A stretch of DNA of 34,461 nucleotides from Limnohabitans sp. Rim8 (GCA_945901045.1 CAMDKK010000044.1:1-34461), one strand, 5' to 3'; counted from the stretch's first letter, positions 26,166 through 32,769 are shown. Notes: generated from the sequence alone by a model not told the origin. A program made the numbers and translations.

Positions 26166-27508
26166 TGGAGTGTCCCCCCAATTGTTTTTTCAAATTCCTC
26201 TCTTGCGGTGGCTAAGTCGGGAAGTTGCAGGCCGCGTCTTTGGACTTTGGGGGCAAGGTGCCCCTGCTTACATAACTTCCGCGCCGGTAGGGCAGAAGGG
26301 CACAATTTTTGGACGTCGGCTACGACCTCCGCTGACTGGACTGTCTGATGACGCTGCGCGTTTTTATTAAAGAGCGTGTATTCTTTGATCAGTTCCGATG
26401 TGGGCATGAAAGTAGGGACTGACCATTCGTCGCCGCCTGTGTATCGGCTTATGCCAGCATCAAAGTTGCCAGACAGTAACACTTCATACCAATACCTCTG
26501 AAACCCTTGTAGAGATTTAATTTTTTGGGCCAAGTGTTCGTTTGTTTTGGGTTTTTTTCGCACTTCAAACGAACTGATGTCGACGCCTTGCAAATAATGC
26601 ACAAACGCACCAACCGCTGCTGGATCGTTGATGGCAGAAACAAGCATTGCGAAGTAGTCAGTGTTTTGTTGATACATATCTGAAACGCGAAGAAAGACAA
26701 AGCGCCTATCGTCCATTTCAACGTGTGCAAAATGGTCATGGTTACTTGCGGCAAAAAATCGATGCACGGAACCTATGCTCCGCGCTGGTTGATATTTTTG
26801 TTCGATGTTGATTTGAGGTTCTGTTATCTGGGACTTAAGCCGGTCAAGAGCTTTTCTGTCACCAGCAAACAAAGCCTCATCCATGCACACTGCGAAGTTG
26901 CGCTCAAGACAAGCATTGAACCTGCCGACCACCTGGTCAACGTCTGTAACTTGCAAAGTGGTGCGCGGCCAAATGGCCCGGAGTAAGTTAAAAAACATTC
27001 CTTTTCCGGTACCTTGTCGGCCCAGCAACACAATCATCACACCCGGTTTTTCAGCCGGCTTTTGAATCATGTGTGCCAAGTAGCCAATAAGGTATTCAAA
27101 ACTTATGATGTCCCCGCTGCAAATGACTTGTAGCAAGTGATTCAAAATGAGCGAAGCACTTCCCTTGGTGTCAGGCTCGATTGGCCCAACCCAAAAATTC
27201 AGCATTGAAGGAGAAGACGGGTTGGGCGTGAAACCTGTCCCTTGGTAGACGATTGTTTCAGGCGCTATCCAAAACTCATTGATGACGACTTGAGGTTTAC
27301 TTGGATATGGGCGTTTTTCCAAAGCGCGTTTCATCAGCAGAATCACGTCTGCTTTTTTGTAAAACGCAGGTTCACCACTAATTTTTCCGCTCAAGATTCC
27401 TTTGATTTGTGTCTGGTCAACGTAACGGATTTCTCCAGCGAGATCGATCATTGCAAACTGTTCTTGAAGCTCTTCAAGAGGGGTGTTTTGTTTTGTCGCA
27501 TTAGCCAC
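26156..27508 (-). CDS. SF3/D5-type replicative helicase (DUF5906-like)
   Basis: The 450-aa ATPase part of the element's replication machinery. Residues about 90-150 hold a helical domain before the motor. The motor shows Walker A GRQGTGKG at about 163-170, Walker B CMDEAL near 210, sensor-like FFAASN near 256 and the arginines of MDDRRFVFLR near 268. This is the layout of virus- and plasmid-type superfamily 3 helicases that work beside prim-pol primases. Start: the frame opens far upstream (27766), but those residues overlap the primase in another frame and look non-coding. The GTG at 27508 has GGGAGG 5 bases upstream and overlaps the primase stop by 8 bases. Primase and helicase are thus separate proteins here, while many relatives are fused. 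Confidence 0.85.
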   Translation of the reverse strand: MANATKQNTPLEELQEQFAMIDLAGEIRYVDQTQIKGILSGKISGEPAFYKKADVILLMKRALEKRPYPSKPQVVINEFWIAPETIVYQGTGFTPNPSSPSMLNFWVGPIEPDTKGSASLILNHLLQVICSGDIISFEYLIGYLAHMIQKPAEKPGVMIVLLGRQGTGKGMFFNLLRAIWPRTTLQVTDVDQVVGRFNACLERNFAVCMDEALFAGDRKALDRLKSQITEPQINIEQKYQPARSIGSVHRFFAASNHDHFAHVEMDDRRFVFLRVSDMYQQNTDYFAMLVSAINDPAAVGAFVHYLQGVDISSFEVRKKPKTNEHLAQKIKSLQGFQRYWYEVLLSGNFDAGISRYTGGDEWSVPTFMPTSELIKEYTLFNKNAQRHQTVQSAEVVADVQKLCPSALPARKLCKQGHLAPKVQRRGLQLPDLATAREEFEKTIGGTLQWT

Positions 27509-28397
27509 GCCACCCTCCCAATCGCGCGTGGTGGTAAATGGTGCCGACTGTGATTTGACTTTCCCTATTGGGCATGTACGAATTAACCAGTGTCCAGAAA
27601 GCATCTTCGTTTTCGGCGAAACGATCTGGCGCTGTTTGGCTCCATGCAAGTGCAATAGACTCCGCGCATGACCAGTGGGTGCTGAGGATGGCCCAAACGA
27701 TGTTGCGCCAAATTTCATAGGAGCAGTCAGCACTGATGTGGGCGAGTGCGTCCCGGATGATGGCAATTTGACGTGGACTTTCGAGCCTTGGCGACTGATT
27801 CAACTCAGGTGAAAACTTCCTGTCTTCAATCCTGATGCTTTTAGTGATGAGTTTCCCCCAAAGACCAAGCATTGCTGGAGGGATTACAGGAACCTGTAAT
27901 GGGTCCCCCGGCCCCAACCACTTATATTCAGTGCCGTTCGGGTGGATGCTCGGAGGCAGAACATCTTGTACAGTTTTACCCTCTTTGGTAGCGCAGCGAA
28001 ATTCAATTGATACCTGTCCGTCTGGTCCGTTGATCTTGCAGGACGCAAGCGGTGAAGTACCCCTGGGCAACCGGTAAAGCAGTTTCAGGCTGAATTTTTT
28101 ACCTGACCAGATGACGACAGCATCTGGCGCTTCAAGTAGCCCTTTGAGATCAATCCCATGGGAGTCCAGCCATGGTTTTGCCGTTTTGAAGTTATCAATG
28201 TCAATTGCGCAAGTGGGGTCAGGTTTGCAGTAGGCGTGAGCAAGACCGATGTTCTTGCCTTTTAAAACATCTTCATTGCCAACACCAGTAACGCAGTGAG
28301 ACGGTAAGTTCCAACCACTGTGTACGGGCCCTTTTTGACCATGCGGGATAGGTACGAGTGCCCACCCAGAAGAAAGCATTTTTTGGGTCATGTTCAT
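27501..28397 (-). CDS. Primase-polymerase (Prim-Pol) with PriCT-2-like C-terminus
   Basis: A 298-aa protein. Residues 1-170 are an archaeo-eukaryotic primase domain: the metal-binding DxD is in CAIDIDNF (D66, D68), a further acidic residue is in VSIEFRC (E132), and the conserved histidine is in LPPSIHPNGTEYKW (about 148-160). Residues about 215-295 match the PriCT-2 domain (ALAHISADCSYEIWRNIVWA ... TVGTIYHHARLGGW). It is expected to synthesise primers, and perhaps short DNA, to start replication of the excised element together with the helicase. ATG with GGAGG 6 bases upstream; the start overlaps the previous stop as ATGA. Confidence 0.87.
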   Translation of the reverse strand: MNMTQKMLSSGWALVPIPHGQKGPVHSGWNLPSHCVTGVGNEDVLKGKNIGLAHAYCKPDPTCAIDIDNFKTAKPWLDSHGIDLKGLLEAPDAVVIWSGKKFSLKLLYRLPRGTSPLASCKINGPDGQVSIEFRCATKEGKTVQDVLPPSIHPNGTEYKWLGPGDPLQVPVIPPAMLGLWGKLITKSIRIEDRKFSPELNQSPRLESPRQIAIIRDALAHISADCSYEIWRNIVWAILSTHWSCAESIALAWSQTAPDRFAENEDAFWTLVNSYMPNRESQITVGTIYHHARLGGWRG

Positions 28398-28969
28398 GTG
28401 TACCTCCGGAGTGCTTCATCCAAATAATTTTTTAGTTGGTATTCGCTGACTCCATATAGGGTCCATCGGGCTTTTACGCACGAAAACCAGAAATCGTTAT
28501 CTGCTGAGGTCGCAATGGATGGCGCGAATGCAACGACCAGCGGAACATCTTGTGCAAGTGCATACCCTATCTCCACAAGAGTTCCATAACAATCTGCTGC
28601 GTCCACGTAGCAAAAAACTAAATCTGCTTTCACGAGCGCCTCAAGGCATAGGGTGGCGACCTCCAGGTGAGGCGCATCAAATTCAGTATTTGAATCTCGA
28701 CCATGACAAAGGTTGTCACCCCGAATGGCGACATTTCCGTGGGAGTTCTTGTTGTGAAAGCAACCGTGGTCGCAGCCAATGAAAAAGGGCCCGATGTAGG
28801 TGAAGCTGTTTTGTGGCAGCGGTCCATCTCCCCATGAATGGTCTCTAAGTCCAGAGATCAATTGGTGACGCCAGCAGTGCTTGCGAATTTTCCCTGCAAG
28901 GTACACGCTGGGTTTATAGCCTTGTGAAATTGGGCGGTTACGCGCAGTCATTTGGAGGCCGCGTTTCAT
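28394..28969 (-). CDS. Nucleoside 2-deoxyribosyltransferase-like enzyme
   Basis: A 191-aa protein of the NDT-like Rossmann superfamily. Residues 23-28 are YLAGKI, and residues 106-125 carry DLVFCYVDAADCYGTLVEIG, where the glutamate after GTL (E123) corresponds to the catalytic Glu of nucleoside deoxyribosyltransferases. The middle has a family-specific insert with GPFFIGCDHGCFHNKNSHG, and FAPSI...NDFWFSCVKA follows. Relatives occur in phages. NDT-fold enzymes cut N-glycosidic bonds of nucleosides, nucleotides or NAD; the substrate here is unknown. The start at 28969 has AAGGGAAG upstream and gives an ATGA overlap with alpA. It sits between regulator and primase, overlapping both, so it is expressed with replication. 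Confidence 0.82.
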   Translation of the reverse strand: MKRGLQMTARNRPISQGYKPSVYLAGKIRKHCWRHQLISGLRDHSWGDGPLPQNSFTYIGPFFIGCDHGCFHNKNSHGNVAIRGDNLCHGRDSNTEFDAPHLEVATLCLEALVKADLVFCYVDAADCYGTLVEIGYALAQDVPLVVAFAPSIATSADNDFWFSCVKARWTLYGVSEYQLKNYLDEALRRYT

Positions 28970-29250
28970 GATGCACTTCCCTTGCATGTTGAATGTTTGG
29001 ACTTGGTGCAATCAGCAACGAAGTTACTCGGGCATTTCGACCATTCCCGAATTTGGCCTACGCGCCAAGCTGTAACCTGTGGGGAAATTCGAACTGGTTT
29101 CGGGAAGGTGCCAGCCCGAACACGCCGCCATGTGGTTGCGGCAGAGAAGGGGACAAGACCTATCGAAAGTAGTTGGTTTAGGCGGACGAACGCGCTATCT
29201 GGCAAGTCGTCAAAGGGTACAAGTTGTCCGATTGGATTTTCTTGTTTCAT
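28966..29250 (-). CDS. AlpA family regulator / excisionase
   Basis: A 94-aa protein with the AlpA/MerR-like winged helix: LVPFSAATTWRRVRAGTFPK followed by VRISPQVTAWRVGQIREW. AlpA proteins activate satellite and prophage-like islands, and many act as excisionase with a neighbouring tyrosine integrase. In Gram-negative phage-inducible islands AlpA switches on the primase operon. Here it is the first gene of that very operon. The ATG has GAGGTG 6 bases upstream, and this ribosome site overlaps a 12-base palindrome. The C-terminus (CTKSKHSTCKGSAS) is unstructured. Confidence 0.88.
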   Translation of the reverse strand: MKQENPIGQLVPFDDLPDSAFVRLNQLLSIGLVPFSAATTWRRVRAGTFPKPVRISPQVTAWRVGQIREWSKCPSNFVADCTKSKHSTCKGSAS

Positions 29251-29256
29251 GGTGAC

Positions 29257-29268
29257 ACCTCATGAGGT
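29257..29268. promoter_or_regulatory. 12-bp palindrome over the alpA ribosome-binding site
   Basis: ACCTCATGAGGT is perfectly self-complementary and covers the GAGGTG that serves as ribosome site for alpA. It lies in the 68-base gap before alpA, the only gap in the int-to-helicase region. An operator for a repressor or for AlpA itself is possible; a translation-blocking hairpin is unlikely because there is no loop. Confidence 0.4.
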
Positions 29269-29318
29269 TTGTTGAGATGTCATTGAAGATAATGGCAACA
29301 ACCATAGCCGCTGCTAAC

Positions 29319-29810
29319 TCACTTTTTTCTATTTGCTATCTGCTTACGCCACCAGTCCGGTTCTGTCCTCTGCCCCAATTCTCTATTTGCCTTGGCAACA
29401 ATATTTCGCACTCGATTTAAATTTTGGTCCTTCAAGTTTGCACAAATCCAGTTTGAAAATTCACGAACTGGAGCGGCCATTGCCCGTGGACTTGAACCTT
29501 TTTCGGCTAAAAACATTTCAGCAAGTGCGACGATAAGTTCGTCGGATTTAACTGCGTCTCGAACCGCTTGTCTCCTGTTAGTTCGGACTGAAATTTTTTT
29601 TACGGTGTAGCCACGATCAATGTACTGGCGCAGTTTTTCTGACTCAAGCTTATTTTTAGGTAGCAAAAGATTGGTTATTCCGCCTCCTTTGCCCATGGAA
29701 TTCAATCGAATTGCTTGTAATTTGCAAGCAATCATGCGTTGATTTTGCAAACCTGCTTGCTTTCCGCCCGGGCCAATTAAGACCAAGTGTTCTGGCTTCA
29801 CTTTAGTCAT
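29319..29810 (-). CDS. Unknown protein coupled to the integrase
   Basis: A 163-aa, basic protein (about MTKVKPEHLVLIGPGGKQAG at the start, ending WWRKQIANRKK). It contains IACKLQAIRLNSMGKGGGIT and a long helical part from about residue 70, with EKLRQYIDRGYTVKKISVRT and REFSNWICANLKDQN. I recognise no domain; its charge suggests nucleic-acid binding. The start at 29810 gives an ATGA overlap with the integrase stop; the longer frame from 29879 would run inside int. It is therefore co-translated with the integrase and may assist or regulate recombination (inference). Confidence 0.7.
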   Translation of the reverse strand: MTKVKPEHLVLIGPGGKQAGLQNQRMIACKLQAIRLNSMGKGGGITNLLLPKNKLESEKLRQYIDRGYTVKKISVRTNRRQAVRDAVKSDELIVALAEMFLAEKGSSPRAMAAPVREFSNWICANLKDQNLNRVRNIVAKANRELGQRTEPDWWRKQIANRKK

Positions 29811-31114
29811 GCTTTGGCTCTTATGGGTGTCACAGAGGAAGAGTAACCACCAGAGGACAAGTCTAAAAAGCTTGCCCATTCAGTCATCAAATGGCGGCGC
29901 TTTTCCAGCAAGTCGGTACGTTGATAAGCTTCCTTTACAGCATCACCGACAGCATGACCCGATGCCGCTTTACGAATTTCGTCGGGGTAGTTGGTTTGCT
30001 CGGCAGCCCAATCGCGAAATGTTGATCGGAATCCATGTGGAACACCCTCAATGGGAAGTTCCCCTCGTTCACGCATCCCTCGCATTAGTTGGCTCAAAGC
30101 CATGTCTGAAAGTACTTTTCCTTTAGGGTTGGGAAAAAGTAGTGCGGTACCAGCCATTTTTGGAAGGTTGCTCAAAAGGCTCACAGCTTGATTTGGCAAT
30201 GGGACTTTGTGTTCGCGTTTGGCCTTGGTGTGGGCAGCAGGAATAGTCCATAGTTTCTTGTCAAGATCGATTTCATCCCAGGTGGCGGATCTGACCGAAC
30301 CTGATCTAACCGCAGTTAATACCAAGAACTCCAATGCTCTTGCGCTTGTACTGTTGTTAGATCGTAGTTTTGACATGAAGTCACCGACTAATGTGTATGG
30401 CACAGCAGGTTGGTGTTTGGTTTGTTTAAGCCCTCGCGGTGCTGGAAGCTGAGTGTCCAAGTACCCTTTCCAAGTCGCAGGATTGTTACCAGACCTGTAC
30501 TCATTGACAGTGGCGTAATCCAACACGGTACGGATGCGATCAAGCAGACGTTTAGCGGTTTCAGCTTTTATGTGCCAAAGCTTTCCTTTGTCACCATTGC
30601 GGTGTTTCGTGTCTTGCATCAACACGTCCAGCACGTGTCGCATGGAGATGTCTGAGACCAATATCCTGCCTAAGACAGGATAAGCGTAACTTTCAAGTGT
30701 TGATGCCCATTGCTTGCGATGCTTATCGTTGGTGTAGTCTGATGCGTGGGCCTCCATATAAGCCTCGGCGCACTCTTTAAATGTCTTGTTTTTGGTGGCC
30801 GCAGCAATCATTGAGCTTCGCTGCGCACGTTTTTTCGCAACTAAGTTGACACCCGATTTGGCTTCTGCGGACAGTTTTTTTGCTTGGTCTCTGGCTTCGG
30901 CCAGAGAGACTTGAGGGTAAGAACCGAGGCCAACAGGCTGTCGTTGGCCGCCAATGCGCATTCTTAATATCCATGACCTTGGCATTGCTGCCGCTGGTTG
31001 AGTGGGAGGCCGTATTTGCAGCAGTAAGCCAGCAACGCCACCGACAGCGTGCCAGCCGGGTGTGTTTAGCCGTTTCACTTCAAGTGCAGAGAGTTCTTTT
31101 GCAATCTTGGGCAT
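29807..31114 (-). CDS. Tyrosine-type site-specific integrase (P4 family)
   Basis: A 435-aa recombinase that inserts and removes the element at tRNA-Asp. Residues 1-95 form the DUF4102-type arm-binding domain (RIGGQRQPVGLGSYPQVSLA). A core-binding SAM-like domain spans about 110-215. The catalytic domain has R270 (LTAVRSGS), lysine in HTKAKREHKVPL, H360 and R363 (HGFRSTFRDW), H387 (ASGHA) and the nucleophile Y397 (EAYQRTD), so it looks active. The start codon lies within the right-hand candidate arm site, so integrase may repress its own promoter. It reads from attR inward and overlaps the next gene as ATGA. Confidence 0.95.
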   Translation of the reverse strand: MPKIAKELSALEVKRLNTPGWHAVGGVAGLLLQIRPPTQPAAAMPRSWILRMRIGGQRQPVGLGSYPQVSLAEARDQAKKLSAEAKSGVNLVAKKRAQRSSMIAAATKNKTFKECAEAYMEAHASDYTNDKHRKQWASTLESYAYPVLGRILVSDISMRHVLDVLMQDTKHRNGDKGKLWHIKAETAKRLLDRIRTVLDYATVNEYRSGNNPATWKGYLDTQLPAPRGLKQTKHQPAVPYTLVGDFMSKLRSNNSTSARALEFLVLTAVRSGSVRSATWDEIDLDKKLWTIPAAHTKAKREHKVPLPNQAVSLLSNLPKMAGTALLFPNPKGKVLSDMALSQLMRGMRERGELPIEGVPHGFRSTFRDWAAEQTNYPDEIRKAASGHAVGDAVKEAYQRTDLLEKRRHLMTEWASFLDLSSGGYSSSVTPIRAKA

Positions 31115-31141
31115 ACCAACCTACATATCCAAAATATTGAT
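31112..31141 (+). repeat. Candidate integrase arm site, right copy
   Basis: CATACC, five differing bases, ACATATCCAAAATATTGAT. It matches the left copy at 21860-21888 apart from the middle and one inserted base. It covers the int start codon (31112-31114, on the other strand) and the region upstream of it. It lies 111 bases inside attR. Confidence 0.55.
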
Positions 31142-31158
31142 ATCGGATGATATCGGTT
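31139..31158 (+). repeat. Tandem GATATCGG repeat near attR
   Basis: GATATCGGAT (31139-31148) is followed at once by GATATCGGTT (31149-31158). Related GATGATGCGG and TATGATACGG units follow at 31221-31240, next to attR. Spaced short repeats between int and the core site are typical binding sites for excisionase or integrase; the assignment is inferred. Confidence 0.45.
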
Positions 31159-31252
31159 GATGCGTGGGAAGACAACTAATTTTTAATAAGTCATTGAATT
31201 AAAAGGATATTGTGTCTCTTGATGATGCGGTATGATACGGTTGCGCAGCGGA

Positions 31253-31266
31253 CGTCCACTCCGCCA
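31253..31266 (+). repeat. attR: displaced tRNA-Asp 3' end
   Basis: CGTCCACTCCGCCA, an exact copy of the last 14 bases of tRNA-Asp, with no tRNA-like sequence to its left. It lies 138 bases beyond the integrase start. It marks the right end of the element. Confidence 0.85.
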
Positions 31267-31274
31267 AAGTTAAA

Positions 31275-31309
31275 AAACCCTTGTAAGTCACTGATTTGCA
31301 GGGGTTTCT
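31275..31309 (+). terminator. Orphaned terminator-like hairpin beyond attR
   Basis: AAACCCTTG and CAGGGGTTT form a 9-bp stem with one G-T pair around a 15-base loop, 9 bases after attR; the T-run after it is weak (TTTCTT). Before insertion this would have followed tRNA-Asp directly, so it is probably the former terminator of the tRNA operon. It is now replaced by the hairpin at 21826-21852. Confidence 0.5.
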
Positions 31310-31500
31310 TACTTGTGGTTTCGAAGTAATCACCCCACTTTTTGACCACGTGTCCTCTTTTCAGAATTTAAAGTAGTTTTGATGAACAGTTGATTCGTTC
31401 AAAGCGCAATACGCTTCGCTCTTGATCGTCTGTAAAAAAATAAATGTAAATTTTGGGAATATTGATCTGGTAGAGTCAGATTTCAGCTTTAAGGAAAAAC

Positions 31501-32391
31501 ATGAACAACCAAGCTTCAACAACAGAAGAATTTTTTCTAAAAATTTTCAAAATCATAGTTTTGACAATCATGTCTCTGACTTTACTTTGTGCAGTTGGAG
31601 CCACAGGGTTTGCTGCTTACCAATACAGTCAATCTCCTAAGGCACCAGCGCCAGCACAAAAAGCGCCAGCTACGAATGTCAATGTGGATGATTTTTTAAA
31701 GCAATTGAAGCCTGATGCGCCAAAACAAGCAGCGCCTATTGAAAACGAAGCAAAGAAAGTTGAGCCTGAACCAAAACCTGCAGCTGTTAAGTACAAAGAA
31801 GAAGCAAAAAAGATATTTGGATGCGACCTTGATTCCATCAAGCAAGCAAAAATTACCGTCACTGATCCGGACGAAGAGTCAGTTGAGGCTTTTAGAAAAG
31901 AAATTCAGCGTATTGCTGACCATAAGAGCGCTGACCGTGGTCAGCCGTTCGCGACAGACTTAGTCAAAGTCTCATGCGCGATCTTTCTTCATACACAAGT
32001 GATTGAATATCGAAAGTCTCATCGTGACGCGGATATTTTTGCTGACGCCATAAATTTTCACATCAAAGCCTGGGATACATTGAAAGACGAGGCAGCAAAG
32101 TTTGAGCAAGACGAGCTGTATCGCGTCAAACAAGAAGAACAAGAAGAAAATATGCGAGTTGATCAGTCCAAAGAAGCTGCTCAGTTTTCTCTGCTTGTAG
32201 CTGCAGGCACCTTCGCAATTTTCATGGTTTTGGCCCTCTATCTCATCATCTCTGCAATTGAATCTAATTTGCGCAGAATTAACTCAAGCATCGTCAAGTT
32301 AAGCGAGGTGAGAACCGCCCAGGCTTCTGTTCATTCAGTTAGTTCAGTTAGTTCAGTTAGTTCAGTTAGTTCAGTTGAGTCTGCTTCATAA
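31501..32391 (+). CDS. Two-helix membrane protein with a repeat-encoded tail
   Basis: A 296-aa protein of unknown function. An N-terminal helix at about 14-38 (KIIVLTIMSLTLLCAVGATG) is followed by an Ala/Pro/Lys-rich linker (PKAPAPAQKAPA), a soluble, probably extracytoplasmic, helical domain of about 150 residues, a Glu/Gln-rich helix (QEEQEENMR), and a second membrane helix at about 238-258 (LLVAAGTFAIFMVLALYLII) with the ensuing AIESNLRRINSS. The tail is VSSVSSVSSVSS, encoded by 9-bp repeats. The ATG follows AAGGA by 5 bases. It stands alone just outside the element. I cannot assign a family beyond membrane protein. Confidence 0.75.
   Translation: MNNQASTTEEFFLKIFKIIVLTIMSLTLLCAVGATGFAAYQYSQSPKAPAPAQKAPATNVNVDDFLKQLKPDAPKQAAPIENEAKKVEPEPKPAAVKYKEEAKKIFGCDLDSIKQAKITVTDPDEESVEAFRKEIQRIADHKSADRGQPFATDLVKVSCAIFLHTQVIEYRKSHRDADIFADAINFHIKAWDTLKDEAAKFEQDELYRVKQEEQEENMRVDQSKEAAQFSLLVAAGTFAIFMVLALYLIISAIESNLRRINSSIVKLSEVRTAQASVHSVSSVSSVSSVSSVESAS
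32334..32378 (+). repeat. In-frame 9-bp tandem repeat (TTCAGTTAG)
   Basis: TTCAGTTAG occurs four times exactly (32334-32369) plus a fifth diverged copy TTCAGTTGA. The unit length keeps the reading frame and adds Val-Ser-Ser per copy at the C-terminus of the membrane protein. Slippage would change tail length without breaking the gene. Confidence 0.95.
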
Positions 32392-32400
32392 AAGCCCATG

Positions 32401-32428
32401 AGAAACCTACTTTATCTGGGTTTCTTTC
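32401..32428 (+). terminator. Terminator after the two-helix membrane protein gene
   Basis: AGAAACC / GGTTTCT form a 7-bp stem with an 11-base loop, followed by TTCTTC, starting 10 bases after the stop codon. A modest but well-placed intrinsic terminator. Confidence 0.65.
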
Positions 32429-32449
32429 TTCGAAGCCACAGACTGCTGC

Positions 32450-32752
32450 TCAGATTTTCGATAAAAGCTTCATCAAAAGCGTCTGAAAATCTCGCCGTTG
32501 CGCTTCAATGGCTCAGACATAAACGTTCGCATCGATGCGCGGATAGACCAACTTGTGATGTGAGGTAAGCTCATTTTGGTAATCATAGATGCCCACCGAA
32601 GCAAGCTCTTGGACGCGGCCCCCGGTTAAAAACCGCTTATCTTCCAAAACCAGTTTTTCGGAAATTTACAGAAAAGAAGTTGCTTTATTTGAAATCTGGG
32701 CAGCACGGCTCTTAAGGTAGGAAATGGACTGGATGTTGGTAACGGATTGCAT
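32450..32752 (-). pseudogene. Decayed Phd/ParE toxin-antitoxin module
   Basis: Read on the minus strand in one frame: MQSVTNIQSISYLKSRAAQI plus eight residues, TAA (32668-32666); then a frame starting ISEKLVLEDKRFLTGGRVQE and containing LASVGIYDYQNELTSHHKLV and YPRIDANVYV, TGA (32515-32513); then AIEAQRRDFQTLLMKLLSKI and TGA at 32450. The first part resembles the N-terminus of a Phd/YefM antitoxin. The second and third resemble the C-terminal half of a RelE/ParE toxin (RVxEL...GIxDY...LVY...VYV...RRDFQTLL). The antitoxin C-terminus and toxin N-terminus are missing, so an internal deletion plus nonsense changes are likely. Identification rests on recalled family patterns. This remnant fills most of the 32391-32770 gap. 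Confidence 0.7.
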
Positions 32753-32769
32753 AGCGACCCATGTGCAAA

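Larger units (their letters stand above)
21802..31266. mobile_element. Integrative element (satellite-like island) in tRNA-Asp
   Basis: The element is bounded by the 14-base tRNA-Asp repeat. It contains, from the right end, a tyrosine integrase, a 163-aa protein, an AlpA regulator, an NDT-like enzyme, a primase-polymerase, an SF3-type helicase and an HGGxSTG protein, all on the minus strand, then cargo genes on both strands towards the tRNA. Base composition is more AT-rich than the flanks, most clearly in 22.0-25.4 kb. No structural, packaging, relaxase or type IV secretion gene is visible. This set resembles Gram-negative phage-inducible islands and P4-like satellites, or a small integrative and replicative element; which of these is inferred, not proven. 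The integrase lies at the end away from the tRNA. Confidence 0.85.

Noticed and set aside
26056-26370. A 104-codon plus-strand frame over the end of the helicase
   Set aside because: It is mainly antisense to the helicase C-terminus, has no ribosome site and no plausible protein character.
27509-27766. N-terminal 86 codons of the long helicase frame
   Set aside because: This part overlaps the primase PriCT-2 region in another frame, looks non-coding, and a better start (GTG 27508 with GGGAGG) exists.
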